Counted from the stretch's first letter, positions 18,483 to 26,888 are shown. The stretch: 64,000 nt of DNA from AWTP1-13 sp963840075 (GCA_963840075.1 CAWIXS010000006.1:10609-74608), one strand, 5' to 3'. Numbers and translations are program-made. Notes: a model not told the origin generated them from the letters alone.

Positions 18483-19733
18483 ATGGTTGCGGGACTTGGC
18501 AGGCTGACAACTGCGGGAGTTGGGCTCGTGCTCTGTGCGGCACCCCTCGCCGCGCTCAACGTGTGGCCGAGACTGTCGCAGATGTGGGCGCAGGGTGCCG
18601 CAAGCGGCAACGACGTGGGCATCGTCCTCCTCGTGGTGGTCGCCGCGCTCCTGATGGCGGCTGTGCCCTTCGCCATGGAGAAGGCCGGGAATTGGGGCTT
18701 CTGGCTGGTTTGCCTCGCCTTCGGCATCGGACTCGCGACTCTCAACTACACGCTTGCGGTAGGCTCGATCGGCAAGGTGCGGGACTTGCACGCCGGGTCG
18801 GCGCGGGAGTTGGTCCACAAGGCGGCAAGCCTCAACTCCCGCATCGAGCGCGCGCGCAAGTCCCGCAGCCAGCTCCCGCAGTTCGCGTGGGTCTCCGCCG
18901 CGGGTGCCGCAGCGGCCAAGCGCGCGGCAGACGCGGCGGCGACCTCGCGCGAGGAGGAGTGCACCAGGCGCGGCAAGGCGGCCACGCTCTGCCGGGACCG
19001 CGAGGCCGACGAGCGCGCAGCGATTGCGGCCCTGGCGACGGCGGAGAGCAATCGCGCGCTCACCCAGCAGGCCGAGCAGCTCGACAGCGAGATCCGGCGC
19101 CTCGAGCAGGAGCTTGCGGCGCTGGGTGCCATTCCCGAGAACGTGGACGCCCAGGCGGCCCGGCTGGCGAAGGTGGCCGGCCGGTTCGTGGATCTCGGCG
19201 ACAACCCTATTGAGGCCGTGGCCGATACCGTCATCAGCGCCATGTCGGTGTTCGCCGAGCTGATCGGGCTCCTGGGCCCGCGCATCATCGTCACCGCCAT
19301 GGCCCGCAAGGATGCGCCGCCGGCGCCCCGGCGGTCATGGCACTGGCCGCCCTGGTCGCGGCGCTGGGGCAGGAAGGGCGGCGCAGCGCCTGGGGCACCC
19401 GCGATTGCGGCCGTTGCCGAGGCTCCCGCAACTCCCGCGCCGGCCAGGAAGTCCCGGAGGGGGAAGGGCACGGGACCGCGGGAGGTTGGCGACGTGCGGG
19501 AGTGGAAGGCCACCCGGACGGTGGCGCGGCCGGACGGGAAGGTGAAGCCGGGCGACGCCTACGCGGCCTATCGGGGCTGGTGCGCCGAGACAGGCCGCGA
19601 GCCGGTGAGCCTGACGGCGTTCGGCACCACCATGAAGGGCGCGCTCGGCGTGGTCTACGAGGAGCGGAGCAAGCGGGGCTTCTACTTGGGTCTTGGGCTC
19701 GTCTCGGTGCCCAGGTTGGTGCCCGCTGCGTAG
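18483..19733 (+). CDS. Membrane protein with coiled coil and putative C-terminal primase-type winged helix
   Basis: The 416-residue protein has three N-terminal hydrophobic segments: about 5-25, 42-62 (IVLLVVVAALLMAAVPFAM) and 70-90 (WGFWLVCLAFGIGLATLN). A long Ala/Glu/Arg-rich helical region (about 100-235) carries the run QQAEQLDSEIRRLEQELAAL, and a basic Pro/Ala linker (about 275-325) follows. The C-terminal 80 residues contain GDAYAAYRGWCAETGREPVS, which resembles the DNA-binding C-terminal domain of phage and plasmid D5/P4-type primases. Divergent from parA. A membrane-anchored DNA-binding protein of a plasmid-like element fits; the DNA-binding assignment is from pattern only. Confidence 0.65.
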   Translation: MVAGLGRLTTAGVGLVLCAAPLAALNVWPRLSQMWAQGAASGNDVGIVLLVVVAALLMAAVPFAMEKAGNWGFWLVCLAFGIGLATLNYTLAVGSIGKVRDLHAGSARELVHKAASLNSRIERARKSRSQLPQFAWVSAAGAAAAKRAADAAATSREEECTRRGKAATLCRDREADERAAIAALATAESNRALTQQAEQLDSEIRRLEQELAALGAIPENVDAQAARLAKVAGRFVDLGDNPIEAVADTVISAMSVFAELIGLLGPRIIVTAMARKDAPPAPRRSWHWPPWSRRWGRKGGAAPGAPAIAAVAEAPATPAPARKSRRGKGTGPREVGDVREWKATRTVARPDGKVKPGDAYAAYRGWCAETGREPVSLTAFGTTMKGALGVVYEERSKRGFYLGLGLVSVPRLVPAA

Positions 19734-19809
19734 GACTGCCCAGCGTGCGCGCTGGCGGCCGAGCGCGACCCCGCCGGTATCCTGGAAGCCTCCGGCGCCT
19801 CCCGGCCGT

Positions 19810-19831
19810 CTACGGCCCCTCTACGGCCCCG
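19810..19831. repeat. Tandem 11-bp repeat
   Basis: Two adjacent copies of TCTACGGCCCC lie downstream of the membrane protein gene. Too short to classify; it may be a slippage product. Confidence 0.5.
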
Positions 19832-19934
19832 CGCTGGGTTGCATAGCGTCCCATAAGGGATGGTTGCGGTCGCTCACTTCTCGTTCCTCCGACAACGGAC
19901 GCGATCACTGGAGCGGCTCGCCGCGTGCCCAGCG

Positions 19935-19958
19935 ATTGCCACCGGAATTGCCACCGGA
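19935..19958 (+). repeat. Tandem 12-bp repeat ATTGCCACCGGA x2
   Basis: Two exact head-to-tail copies of ATTGCCACCGGA. The first ten bases equal the word at 18401-18410 in the parA intergenic region. Together they bracket the membrane-protein gene, so the element may carry two binding-site clusters for one protein (parS- or iteron-like). Confidence 0.55.
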
Positions 19959-20065
19959 CGGGCGCACACCGGACAACCCCGGCCGGACGAGACGGCACGA
20001 TGCGGCGGCAACACTCGCGCAGAAGATGACGGTGCGACACCGGCCGGCACGGGTCGGCATGATCA

Positions 20066-20110
20066 TGTGCGGCTTACAAAACCGCTGCTCTACCGCTGAG
20101 CTAAGCCGGC
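20066..20110 (-). tRNA. tRNA-Thr(UGU) 5'-half remnant
   Basis: Read on the reverse strand from 20110: acceptor 5' strand GCCGGCT, D arm GCTC-AGCGGTA-GAGC, and an anticodon stem-loop GCGGT-TTTGTAA-GCCGC with anticodon TGT. After the anticodon stem the sequence does not give a variable loop, T arm or acceptor 3' strand, so the gene is cut in half. Half tRNAs are typical scars at the edge of elements that integrate in tRNA genes. Not expected to be functional. Confidence 0.6.
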
Positions 20111-20418
20111 ATTTCCACGTAAGATCAACTATTTAGAACTCTTGGCGTTACTCGTAACCCTGGCTTGAGTGACACCTGAGGAACGGTCAGCACGAGAACG
20201 GCTCATATTGAGCGTCCCGGCACTCCCACCAACTGTCCTGCTTCTCGTCCAGCGCATTGATGATCTGACCATCCCGATCGCCGTCACGGTGTTACCTACC
20301 TGATGGGCCAAACCTGTTCTTGGCATTCGCCATGCGGCGCACCGTCCAGCCAAAACCATAGCGCGTGTCAACAGTCAATGGTGTGCAACCTTGAGCGCGA
20401 CTCGCTCAGCCCCGCTTT
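20111..20418. other. Intergenic region with no recognised gene
   Basis: About 310 bases between the tRNA remnant and the antitoxin promoter region. It is less GC-rich than its surroundings and holds no supportable gene. Confidence 0.5.
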
Positions 20419-20448
20419 CGATTTCTGCGAAAATTGCGATTTCTTCGA
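20419..20448 (+). promoter_or_regulatory. Candidate antitoxin operator (two 12-bp direct repeats)
   Basis: CGATTTCTGCGA (20419-20430) and CGATTTCTTCGA (20437-20448) are spaced by 18 bases and lie 40-70 bases upstream of the antitoxin start. Type II antitoxins normally repress their own promoter by binding such repeats. An AGGAGG ribosome-binding site follows at 20480-20485. Confidence 0.4.
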
Positions 20449-20489
20449 TTGCGCGCTAGGCTGCCTCGACAGAAAGAATAGGAGGCCTC

Positions 20490-20948
20490 ATGGGCCACAT
20501 GTCATCATCGCTGAAAGGTCCGATCCTGCCGTCCGAGGCAGAAGCCAGGATGGCGGCCGAGCTCGCCCGCAAGATTGCGGCCCGCCTCGGTGAGGGGGCG
20601 ACCTTGAAGCTCCAGCTGGAAGGCAAGAAGGGCGAAGCCGGGCCACTGCCGCCCATCGCTGCGCGCCTTGTGCTCGATCTGCTTGAGGAGCTTGCGCGCG
20701 GCAACGCAGTGACAGTCAATGCCATCGAGGCCGAGATCACCACGCAGCGAGCCGCCGATCTTCTCAACATCTCCCGGCCCTCGCTGATCCAGCTTCTGGA
20801 CGAGGGCAAGCTGCCTTACCGACGCATCGGCACCCACCGGCGTATCCCGCTCGAAGCCGTCTTGGCCTACAAGGCCGAGGCCTACGCCAAGCGCAAGGCC
20901 GCCCTCGACGAGATGTCGGCCCTCCACCGGGAACTTGGGCTCGAGTGA
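20490..20948 (+). CDS. Excisionase-type HTH antitoxin (partner of a PIN-domain toxin)
   Basis: The 152-residue protein has a central MerR/excisionase-like helix-turn-helix: TTQRAADLLNISRPSLIQLL (about residues 89-110) followed by LPYRRIGTHRRIPLEAVLAY. This is the form common in antitoxins paired with PIN-domain ribonucleases in Alphaproteobacteria. A strong AGGAGG site lies 4 bases before the ATG. The stop overlaps the GTG start of the toxin-like gene (gtga), the usual coupling, but that toxin is broken. It is therefore an orphan antitoxin that may still regulate transcription or neutralise relatives. Confidence 0.75.
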   Translation: MGHMSSSLKGPILPSEAEARMAAELARKIAARLGEGATLKLQLEGKKGEAGPLPPIAARLVLDLLEELARGNAVTVNAIEAEITTQRAADLLNISRPSLIQLLDEGKLPYRRIGTHRRIPLEAVLAYKAEAYAKRKAALDEMSALHRELGLE

Positions 20949-21123
20949 CCGGCGAACAGCCCCTGACGGCGTTCCTCTACGCCAACGCGCTTCTATCCGG
21001 GGCGAGCTCCGCAACCTGCTGATGCGGCTCGCACTGGCCGAGGCCCATCGCCCCCTCCGGTCCCATCGCGTGCAGAAGGAGTGGACCGAGGCCCTCGCCC
21101 GCCAGCACCACGTCCGGCCTTGA
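20945..21123 (+). pseudogene. PIN-domain toxin, degraded
   Basis: The frame starting GTG at 20945 reads LTAFLYANALL, where intact PIN toxins read LTAFLDANVLY, so the first catalytic Asp is Tyr here. It then stops. A second frame continues RGELRNLLMRLALAEAHRPL and VQKEWTEALARQ, the expected next part of the domain. The remaining acidic residues and the C-terminal half are gone. The toxin is dead while the antitoxin upstream is intact. Confidence 0.6.
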
Positions 21124-21176
21124 TGCGCTGAGCCGCCAGCACAAGCTGATCGATCACCGGCGGCGGTCGCCCCGAG

Positions 21177-21422
21177 GGCAGCGGCTTCAAGTGGGTCAAC
21201 ACCGGCCTGGGCAACGTCAAGAGTGCGATCACGGGCACACTGCGCTCCTGCGATCCGCAGCGCGCGCCCCGTTATCTCGCGGCCTTCGAGTGGCGCCACA
21301 ATCGCCGCTTCGAGTTGAAAGAGAACCTCGGTCGGCTCGCCCGGGTCGCTGCCGCGATAAAACCGCAGCCCCGTCATTCGATCATCGCGATCCGACCATA
21401 TCGGGCGGATCAGTCGGGGTAA
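21177..21422 (+). pseudogene. IS1595-family transposase, C-terminal fragment
   Basis: An 81-codon frame reads FKWVNTGLGNVKSAITGTLR, APRYLAAFEWRHNRRFELKE and NLGRLARVAAAIKP, the C-terminal end of IS1595 (DDE) transposases, including the conserved WRHNRR catalytic-Glu neighbourhood. No start and no N-terminal zinc ribbon are present. It directly follows the broken toxin, indicating that an insertion and later deletion destroyed it. Confidence 0.65.
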
Positions 21423-21428
21423 TCAGGT

Positions 21429-21611
21429 CGCCTTATCGAAGTGGTCAACGACGGCCACGGCCTGTATCGCCGCCTTGACGCCCCTTTGGCGGCCTCGATG
21501 TCGAGGGCTATTCTCGATCGTGTGATCCTGGCCCTCGACGGGCGCCCCGTCGAATGGCGGATAGGGTGGTGCAATCTCGCTGGCAAGCACTATCATGCCC
21601 AGATCGCCTGA
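21429..21611 (+). pseudogene. GntR-family regulator, UTRA-domain C-terminal fragment
   Basis: The frame reads AILDRVILALDGRPVEWRIG followed by WCNLAGKHYHAQIA and a stop, matching the end of GntR/HutC regulators, in which the last UTRA strands run (ALDGRPVEW)...(HY). The DNA-binding half is absent. It joins the IS1595 fragment on one side and the truncated kinase on the other. Confidence 0.5.
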
Positions 21612-21676
21612 TAAGGATAGTTCTGGTCAACTGCCATGAGGGGGCCGCCGGCGCTTACACCGGCCGCCTGTGTGCT

Positions 21677-22249
21677 ATGCCCAATGGGAGATCCATTCTG
21701 CGGCTGATCGACGCCGTGCTGAAGGAAACCCAACGACAAGCACGTGGAACCGAGGCACGAAGGCTTATCCAGCACGCAATCCAGCGAGTTGCGGCAATCT
21801 CGGCAGCTCAAGGCCTGCTCCAGGACCCTGATGGGGTAACCAGGATCAATGGCTGGGATCTCCTCACTGCCATCTGCTTGATCGTGCCGCTGCCGATGCA
21901 GGACAGGGTCGAGCTGCTTTGCGAAAGTAGTGCCGGCGACCTCGCGAGCGAAACGGCCATGCCGCTGGGTCTCATTGCCAAAGAGTTGATCGCGAATGCG
22001 GCTAAGCACGGGCTGGCGGGCCGATCAAAGGTCACCGTTCGCATTGGAATGCGAAGGGAAGGCAGCGGCTACTTCTTCACGGTCGAAGACGACGGCCCAG
22101 GGTTTGTGCTCAAGCCGGACCATGCGCGATCGCTCGGGCTTGGGCTAGTGATAACGTTGACTCGGCAGCTGAACGGCACTTTTGAGGTGGAGCGTGGCCC
22201 GGGCGCCCGCTGCATTGTGCGTTTCCCTGACCCGCGCACACTGAATTGA
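21677..22249 (+). CDS. HWE/HisKA_2-like sensor kinase, N-terminally truncated
   Basis: About 190 residues. The dimerisation helices begin at SILRLIDAVLKETQRQARGT and continue ARRLIQHAIQRVAAISAAQG, like HisKA_2 proteins, but the NHRV(A/K)NSL phospho-acceptor box that should precede SILRL is replaced by CAMPNGR. The HATPase_c domain is complete: N-box LIAKELIANAAKHG, G1 VEDDGPGF and G2 SLGLGLVITL. Upstream sequence is a GntR fragment, so the kinase was probably cut by recombination just at the H box. The start at 21677 is a best guess; frame continuity reaches 21554. It precedes a single-domain response regulator. Confidence 0.6.
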   Translation: MPNGRSILRLIDAVLKETQRQARGTEARRLIQHAIQRVAAISAAQGLLQDPDGVTRINGWDLLTAICLIVPLPMQDRVELLCESSAGDLASETAMPLGLIAKELIANAAKHGLAGRSKVTVRIGMRREGSGYFFTVEDDGPGFVLKPDHARSLGLGLVITLTRQLNGTFEVERGPGARCIVRFPDPRTLN

Positions 22250-22295
22250 CATGCCACCGCCTGCGCGGTTACTTCTGGAGGAGGCCCCTTTGCCA

Positions 22296-22679
22296 ATGTC
22301 GCACCTCAGGGAGACGGTGAAGCCGGGAGATTTGCGGGGTGTGCGTGTCCTGGTCGTGGAGGATCAGTGGCACGTCGCCAACGCGCTGAGATCGCTCCTC
22401 GAGGTTGAGGGCATGGAGGTGAGCGGGCCAGCCGGCAAAACCTCCGACGCCCACCGGCTGGCCGACGAGCGCAAGCCCGAGCTGGCGGTCGTCGACATCA
22501 ATCTCAAGGGCGAGACGGCTTACTCCCTCATCGATGACCTGCACGATCGCGGGGTTCGCGTCGTGGTGATCTCCGGCTATGCGGTGCTGCCACGATTGTC
22601 GGCAAAGGTGGCTGCCGTTTTGCAGAAACCCTTCAATGGACCGGAGTTACTGGCATCATTGCGCCGCGCACTTCTGTAG
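22296..22679 (+). CDS. Single-domain response regulator (receiver only)
   Basis: The product is one CheY-like receiver: VRVLVVEDQWHVANALRSLL (acidic pocket), phospho-acceptor Asp in LAVVDINLKGETAYSLID, VVVISGY (switch Ser) and Lys in AVLQKPFNGPEL. No output domain follows. The GGAGGAGG at 22277-22284 supports an ATG at 22296 or a TTG at 22290; the open frame reaches 22251. Receiver-only proteins beside HWE kinases often act as phosphate sinks or relays in alphaproteobacterial stress signalling. Confidence 0.8.
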   Translation: MSHLRETVKPGDLRGVRVLVVEDQWHVANALRSLLEVEGMEVSGPAGKTSDAHRLADERKPELAVVDINLKGETAYSLIDDLHDRGVRVVVISGYAVLPRLSAKVAAVLQKPFNGPELLASLRRALL

Positions 22680-22708
22680 GCGCTGCCGGCCGGCTTTAGG
22701 ACTATTCT

Positions 22709-25700
22709 TCAACCTCGCCCAAACTGCGGAAGTTGGGCTAGCCAGTCACCGCTGGTAAGTTGGGAGAGCGGAATGTCGAGCCGGCACCGGACGCCCTCGG
22801 CGGCGAACGCCACGTCAACCTTGCCATCGAGCTCGTAGGGCAGGAGACCGCGAATGACCTCCATTCCATAGCCACATCGGCCTGGAGCTCGGACGGTTGG
22901 GCCGCCAGTTTCCTGCCATTCGACGCATAGCCGAGCATCCGCATCGCCGCTCTGCAACCGATACCAGCCGACGGCAACCCGGCCGTTAGGGGTGGAAAGC
23001 GCGCCGTGTTTTGCCGCGTTGGTCGCCAACTCGTGTAGCACCATTGAGACCGCCTGAGCGGCTTCCGCCTTCAGTGCTATGTCCGGACCGTCGATTTCGG
23101 TGTTGTCGTGGGTTGCGTAAGGCGCGAGTTCACGGCGCGCAAGGTCGGAAAGCAGTATGCCCTTCCACTGCTGACTGCTCAAGAGCTGATGCGTTGCCGC
23201 CATGGACTGAATTCGGCCGTCGAGCGCGGCCACGAATTCAGCCACAGAGCCACCTGCATCCTGCGTACGCGACGTGACAGCGCTGACAGTTGCAAGCACG
23301 TTCTTGACGCGATGATCGAGCTCGGCAACCATCATGCGCAGATGCTCTTCGGCCAGCTTGCGCTCGGTGATGTCAATGCTGACGCCAACCACGCGTTGCG
23401 GCCGCCCATCGCCACTGTACGAAATGAAACTGCGCGACTCGATCCAGCGGACCTCGCCGGTAGAGCGGACGATTCGGTATTCGAAGCCATACTCGCTTCG
23501 CCCGTTGCTGAAGGCTTGGCTGCGGAGTGTCTCCAGTCGAGGCAGATCCTCTCGGTGCACTCGGGCTTTCCATGCGCTGCGCGTAGTCGACCTGGTTCCC
23601 TCGGGCAAACCATGCAGAGCAGCGTAGCCCTCCTCCACTTGCATTACATCCGGGTCGACGTCGTAGGCGTAGCTGCCGACGAGGGCTGCCTTGCCGGCCA
23701 GTGCCAGCTGCAAATTGCGTTCGGCCAGGGCGCGCTCGGCCCTTTCGCGTTCACTGATATCGAGGGTCATGTTCACGACACCGACAATCGCGCCGGTCTC
23801 GTCGCGCAGTGGGGTTGGATAAGGGGCTATCGGGATGCGAATGCCGTCCTTGCGCTCGATGATCGCTTCTTGTCCCCGCGCGATTCGGCCTTGTTTCAGT
23901 GCGATCTCGGTTGGACAGTCTGCCAAGGTCATCGGCGAGCCGTCGGCATGATAGAACTTTCCCAAGTCACTCCACTTGTCCCTTCCTAGCGCGGGTCCCA
24001 ATCCCCACAGATCGATGGCACCCTGGTTGCAATAGGTTATGTGCCCTTCTGCATCCGTCACGTAGATCGCTGCTGGCAACGCGCCAAGGAGCTCGCGCAG
24101 CTTGCGCTCACTCTCCTGCAGCCTGTCCTCTCCCCGCTTTCGCTCTGTGATATCGATGTGGACGCCAACCAGGCGCGTTGGATGTCCGTCGCCGTCGTAG
24201 GAAACGAGGCCGCGCGACTCGATCCACTGCACTTTGGCGCCTGGACCAGCAATGCGATACTCGACGTTAAGCTCGCGGCGTCGCTCGGCGAAAACTCGGC
24301 TGCGCAGGGCGTCAAGGCGCGCGAGATCGTCAGGAAACACATGGGCTCGCCATTCCGCGCGGGGATACTCTTCAGTTCCCTCCGCCAGGCTGTGAATGGC
24401 CGCATAGCCCGGTGAAACCTGGACCCGCTCTGTGGCGTAGTCGACTGCGAAGCTGCCTACGCGGGCTGCTTTCCCTGCGAGTCCGAGTTGAGCCTCGCGC
24501 TCGGCCAGCGCCAGCTCCGTCTTCTTGCGCTCGGTTATGTCGTGGGTGACACCGCGCGCGCGTACTGGCCGGCCATGCGCATCGCGCTCGATGGAGCCCT
24601 CCGCCGTGACCCAGCACAGACCCTCGGAGTTGAGGCGGAATTCCAGTCGGTACGTGGCAGCCGTGCTGACGGCTGTCCAGAATTGCGCCATCACGCTGTC
24701 GCGGTCCTCCGGGTGGATGGTCTCGACCATTGCCGCAAAGTCGCGCGGGAACGAGCCTGCCGGTCGATGCAGAAGGCGCGCAATGGGCCCCGCCGAATGC
24801 ACGGTGCCACGGATCAAGTCCGCGTCCCAGGTGATGACATTGGCCGCATCCAGGACCGATCGCAGCCGGGTGTTGCTTCTGCCAAGCGCCGCTTCACTGC
24901 GCCGCCGCTCGGAAAAGAGCGCAGCAAGAGAAAGCGCAGCCAACGTGGCCCCCAGCATGGCCATCTGGGCAGCGATGACGCGGATGGCGATTGGCTGAGT
25001 GGGGTCGCCGTAGCGGCCGACTTCATAGGTTGTCGTCCACACGATTGCGGCAGCAATGGTGAAGACGGCAGCGGCGGCGAATACCGACCGGCAGCGGTAT
25101 CCGAGCCAGAGCAGCAACGGGAACAGGAGGGCAGCAGGCCCGACCTGCGACCAGGGTCCCGACAGGATGGCCAAAAGAATGCCGATCGTAGCCGTCACAA
25201 CAACGACCGCAACGGTGCCCTCCAGGAGCTCGCGCCACGATGGCGCATTGCGGACCGCGGCGGCGACTCCGATCAGCAGCGGCGCAACCGTCACGATGCC
25301 GAGAGCATCGGACGTGAACCAGACCTTCCAGATGTCGAGAAATGACGCCGTCGAGGGGCCGAACAGCGTCATTGCGCCCGAGGCACCGACGGCAGCTGTC
25401 GCCGTCGCGACTGCAGCAGCAGCGAAGAAACCCAGCACACGGCGCAGGCTTTCCAGATCGAAGGCAGGACCGAACCAGCGCTCGATCAGCCACACCACAA
25501 TGAGGGCCTCGCCTGCATTGCATAGACCAAAGGTCAGGGCGCCCCAGACGTTCCGGTCAGCCGTGAGATTGGCTGCGAGAGTTGCTGCGATCACGCCTGC
25601 GGCAACCGGCGCACGCGCGCATGGCCCGACCGCGATCAGAATCCCCACAGCGATGCCCGAGGCAGGCCAGAACACAGCCACGCGCTCCGCGGACGTGAGG

Positions 25701-25834
25701 AGCGCCAGTCCCAGCTGGGCGGTCAGGAAATATGCAAGGCCGACGGCAATGGAAGAGCTAACCCGACTACCCCAGAGCTTGATCCCTGCAGCGGAGCTGT
25801 GAAACTGGGCCTGCTTTTTAACCTTGAGCAGCAT
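22709..25834 (-). CDS. MASE1 - four PAS - HWE histidine kinase
   Basis: A 1041-residue membrane kinase. Residues about 25-310 contain eight or more hydrophobic segments with FWPASGIAVGILIAVGP, typical of the MASE1 sensor. Four PAS/PAC modules follow (about 325-450, 455-575, 580-700, 705-830), each closing with a DITERK or DISERE motif. The H box is ELDHRVKNVLATVSAV (about residue 843). The ATPase domain has HELATNAAKHGAL and the CVEWQETGGP segment that gives HWE kinases their name. The gene is intact and converges on the receiver-only gene. In Alphaproteobacteria such kinases feed the general stress response or light/redox sensing. Confidence 0.88.
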   Translation of the reverse strand: MLLKVKKQAQFHSSAAGIKLWGSRVSSSIAVGLAYFLTAQLGLALLTSAERVAVFWPASGIAVGILIAVGPCARAPVAAGVIAATLAANLTADRNVWGALTFGLCNAGEALIVVWLIERWFGPAFDLESLRRVLGFFAAAAVATATAAVGASGAMTLFGPSTASFLDIWKVWFTSDALGIVTVAPLLIGVAAAVRNAPSWRELLEGTVAVVVVTATIGILLAILSGPWSQVGPAALLFPLLLWLGYRCRSVFAAAAVFTIAAAIVWTTTYEVGRYGDPTQPIAIRVIAAQMAMLGATLAALSLAALFSERRRSEAALGRSNTRLRSVLDAANVITWDADLIRGTVHSAGPIARLLHRPAGSFPRDFAAMVETIHPEDRDSVMAQFWTAVSTAATYRLEFRLNSEGLCWVTAEGSIERDAHGRPVRARGVTHDITERKKTELALAEREAQLGLAGKAARVGSFAVDYATERVQVSPGYAAIHSLAEGTEEYPRAEWRAHVFPDDLARLDALRSRVFAERRRELNVEYRIAGPGAKVQWIESRGLVSYDGDGHPTRLVGVHIDITERKRGEDRLQESERKLRELLGALPAAIYVTDAEGHITYCNQGAIDLWGLGPALGRDKWSDLGKFYHADGSPMTLADCPTEIALKQGRIARGQEAIIERKDGIRIPIAPYPTPLRDETGAIVGVVNMTLDISERERAERALAERNLQLALAGKAALVGSYAYDVDPDVMQVEEGYAALHGLPEGTRSTTRSAWKARVHREDLPRLETLRSQAFSNGRSEYGFEYRIVRSTGEVRWIESRSFISYSGDGRPQRVVGVSIDITERKLAEEHLRMMVAELDHRVKNVLATVSAVTSRTQDAGGSVAEFVAALDGRIQSMAATHQLLSSQQWKGILLSDLARRELAPYATHDNTEIDGPDIALKAEAAQAVSMVLHELATNAAKHGALSTPNGRVAVGWYRLQSGDADARLCVEWQETGGPTVRAPGRCGYGMEVIRGLLPYELDGKVDVAFAAEGVRCRLDIPLSQLTSGDWLAQLPQFGRG

Positions 25835-26006
25835 CTCGCCCTCCCCACTGCGCCGGCTGCCGCGGATTCCGCTCGGGACCTTACTGCCTCACGTGTTCGC
25901 GTGCCAAGTGCGGGCAGCAACACGGCTGACGAAGGTTAATACGGCTCTTTGAAGAAGCTCGGGGTTGCGAGCGGGTGGTCTGGTCTGAGCTTGGCGCCGA
26001 AGGTGC

Positions 26007-26252
26007 TCACATCATGGCTTGCTCGATCCTGTCGATGCGGCGGTGGAACACGTTCACGATCGACCACAGCAGCGTGTGCAGATCAGGCTCCAGACGAGTA
26101 TCGGACAGCGCCGCAACCAGTGCGTCGAACATGTCGGCGAGGGCACCCTGGAGCCTGGCGGGCTCAGGCAGCGGACGCGGGTCGGCCCCATCGTCATAGG
26201 GGCGACGCTCATAGAGAGCGAGCTCTTCCAAGAGATGAGCGGTTGGGGACAT
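26007..26252 (-). CDS. Conserved-looking hypothetical protein
   Basis: From an ATG at 26252 this gives an 81-residue acidic, helical protein: LLEELALYERRPYDDGADPR, GALADMFDALVAALSDTRLE and a LLWSIVNVFHRRIDRIE tail. No membrane span or catalytic motif. The C-terminal WSIVNVFHRR pattern looks conserved but I cannot name a family. The open frame continues upstream to 26579 with low-complexity Arg/Ala sequence that is probably not coding. Confidence 0.45.
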   Translation of the reverse strand: MSPTAHLLEELALYERRPYDDGADPRPLPEPARLQGALADMFDALVAALSDTRLEPDLHTLLWSIVNVFHRRIDRIEQAMM

Positions 26253-26888
26253 GGGTTGGGCAACCTCGGCATCGTCGATGAGCGGTCGAGTGTCATGGGT
26301 TCTGCTCCTCGTGGGTGCGAGGCCGCGCCCATGCGCGGCCTTCTGGCGATCTCCAAGCCGGGAGCGGATGAGGCCCGCACCCAAAGGCGAAGCCTGCAGG
26401 GCCGGAGCGCAGCGGAGGACGGCGAGCACGGCTTTCTTGGCTCGCGGGGAAATGGCGGCACACCAAGCGGCGCAGCCGCGCCGGGGTGGCGCCAGGGGAA
26501 GAAAGCCGCACGCAGCCGTTGCGGGCCTCAGCCGCTTCCGGCACCATCGCCAGTCTGAAGGCCGGGCGCGGCCGACCACGAGGACGGCCCCGACGCATGC
26601 AAGCCCGTCGTCGGCCTGGCCAAGGATGACGCCCGCGAAGTGGGAGAGGCTGAAAGCCGAAGCGCTCTATTCTTATCGCTCGGCGAAACAGCGTGACCCG
26701 AGGCGATTTACCGCCGCGTTAACTACGATCTGTCCTTGCGACCGATCCGCGCGGGGGGTTAGCGCCGTCGCCAGCGCAATTGAAATTCGTCCTGCCGATC
26801 TGGAACTTTGTGGGCTTTAGTTGAATTTGCCTATCAGCCCGCTGCCGCGTGCTAGCCCCTCACGCACAGGCTGCTCCGGAGAACTCCC
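26253..26888. other. Intergenic region with no recognised gene
   Basis: About 635 bases. Long GC-rich frames on both strands are Arg/Ala/Pro-rich and lack domains. The last 150 bases before 26889 are more AT-balanced and likely hold the promoter of the PhnA-like gene. Confidence 0.45.
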
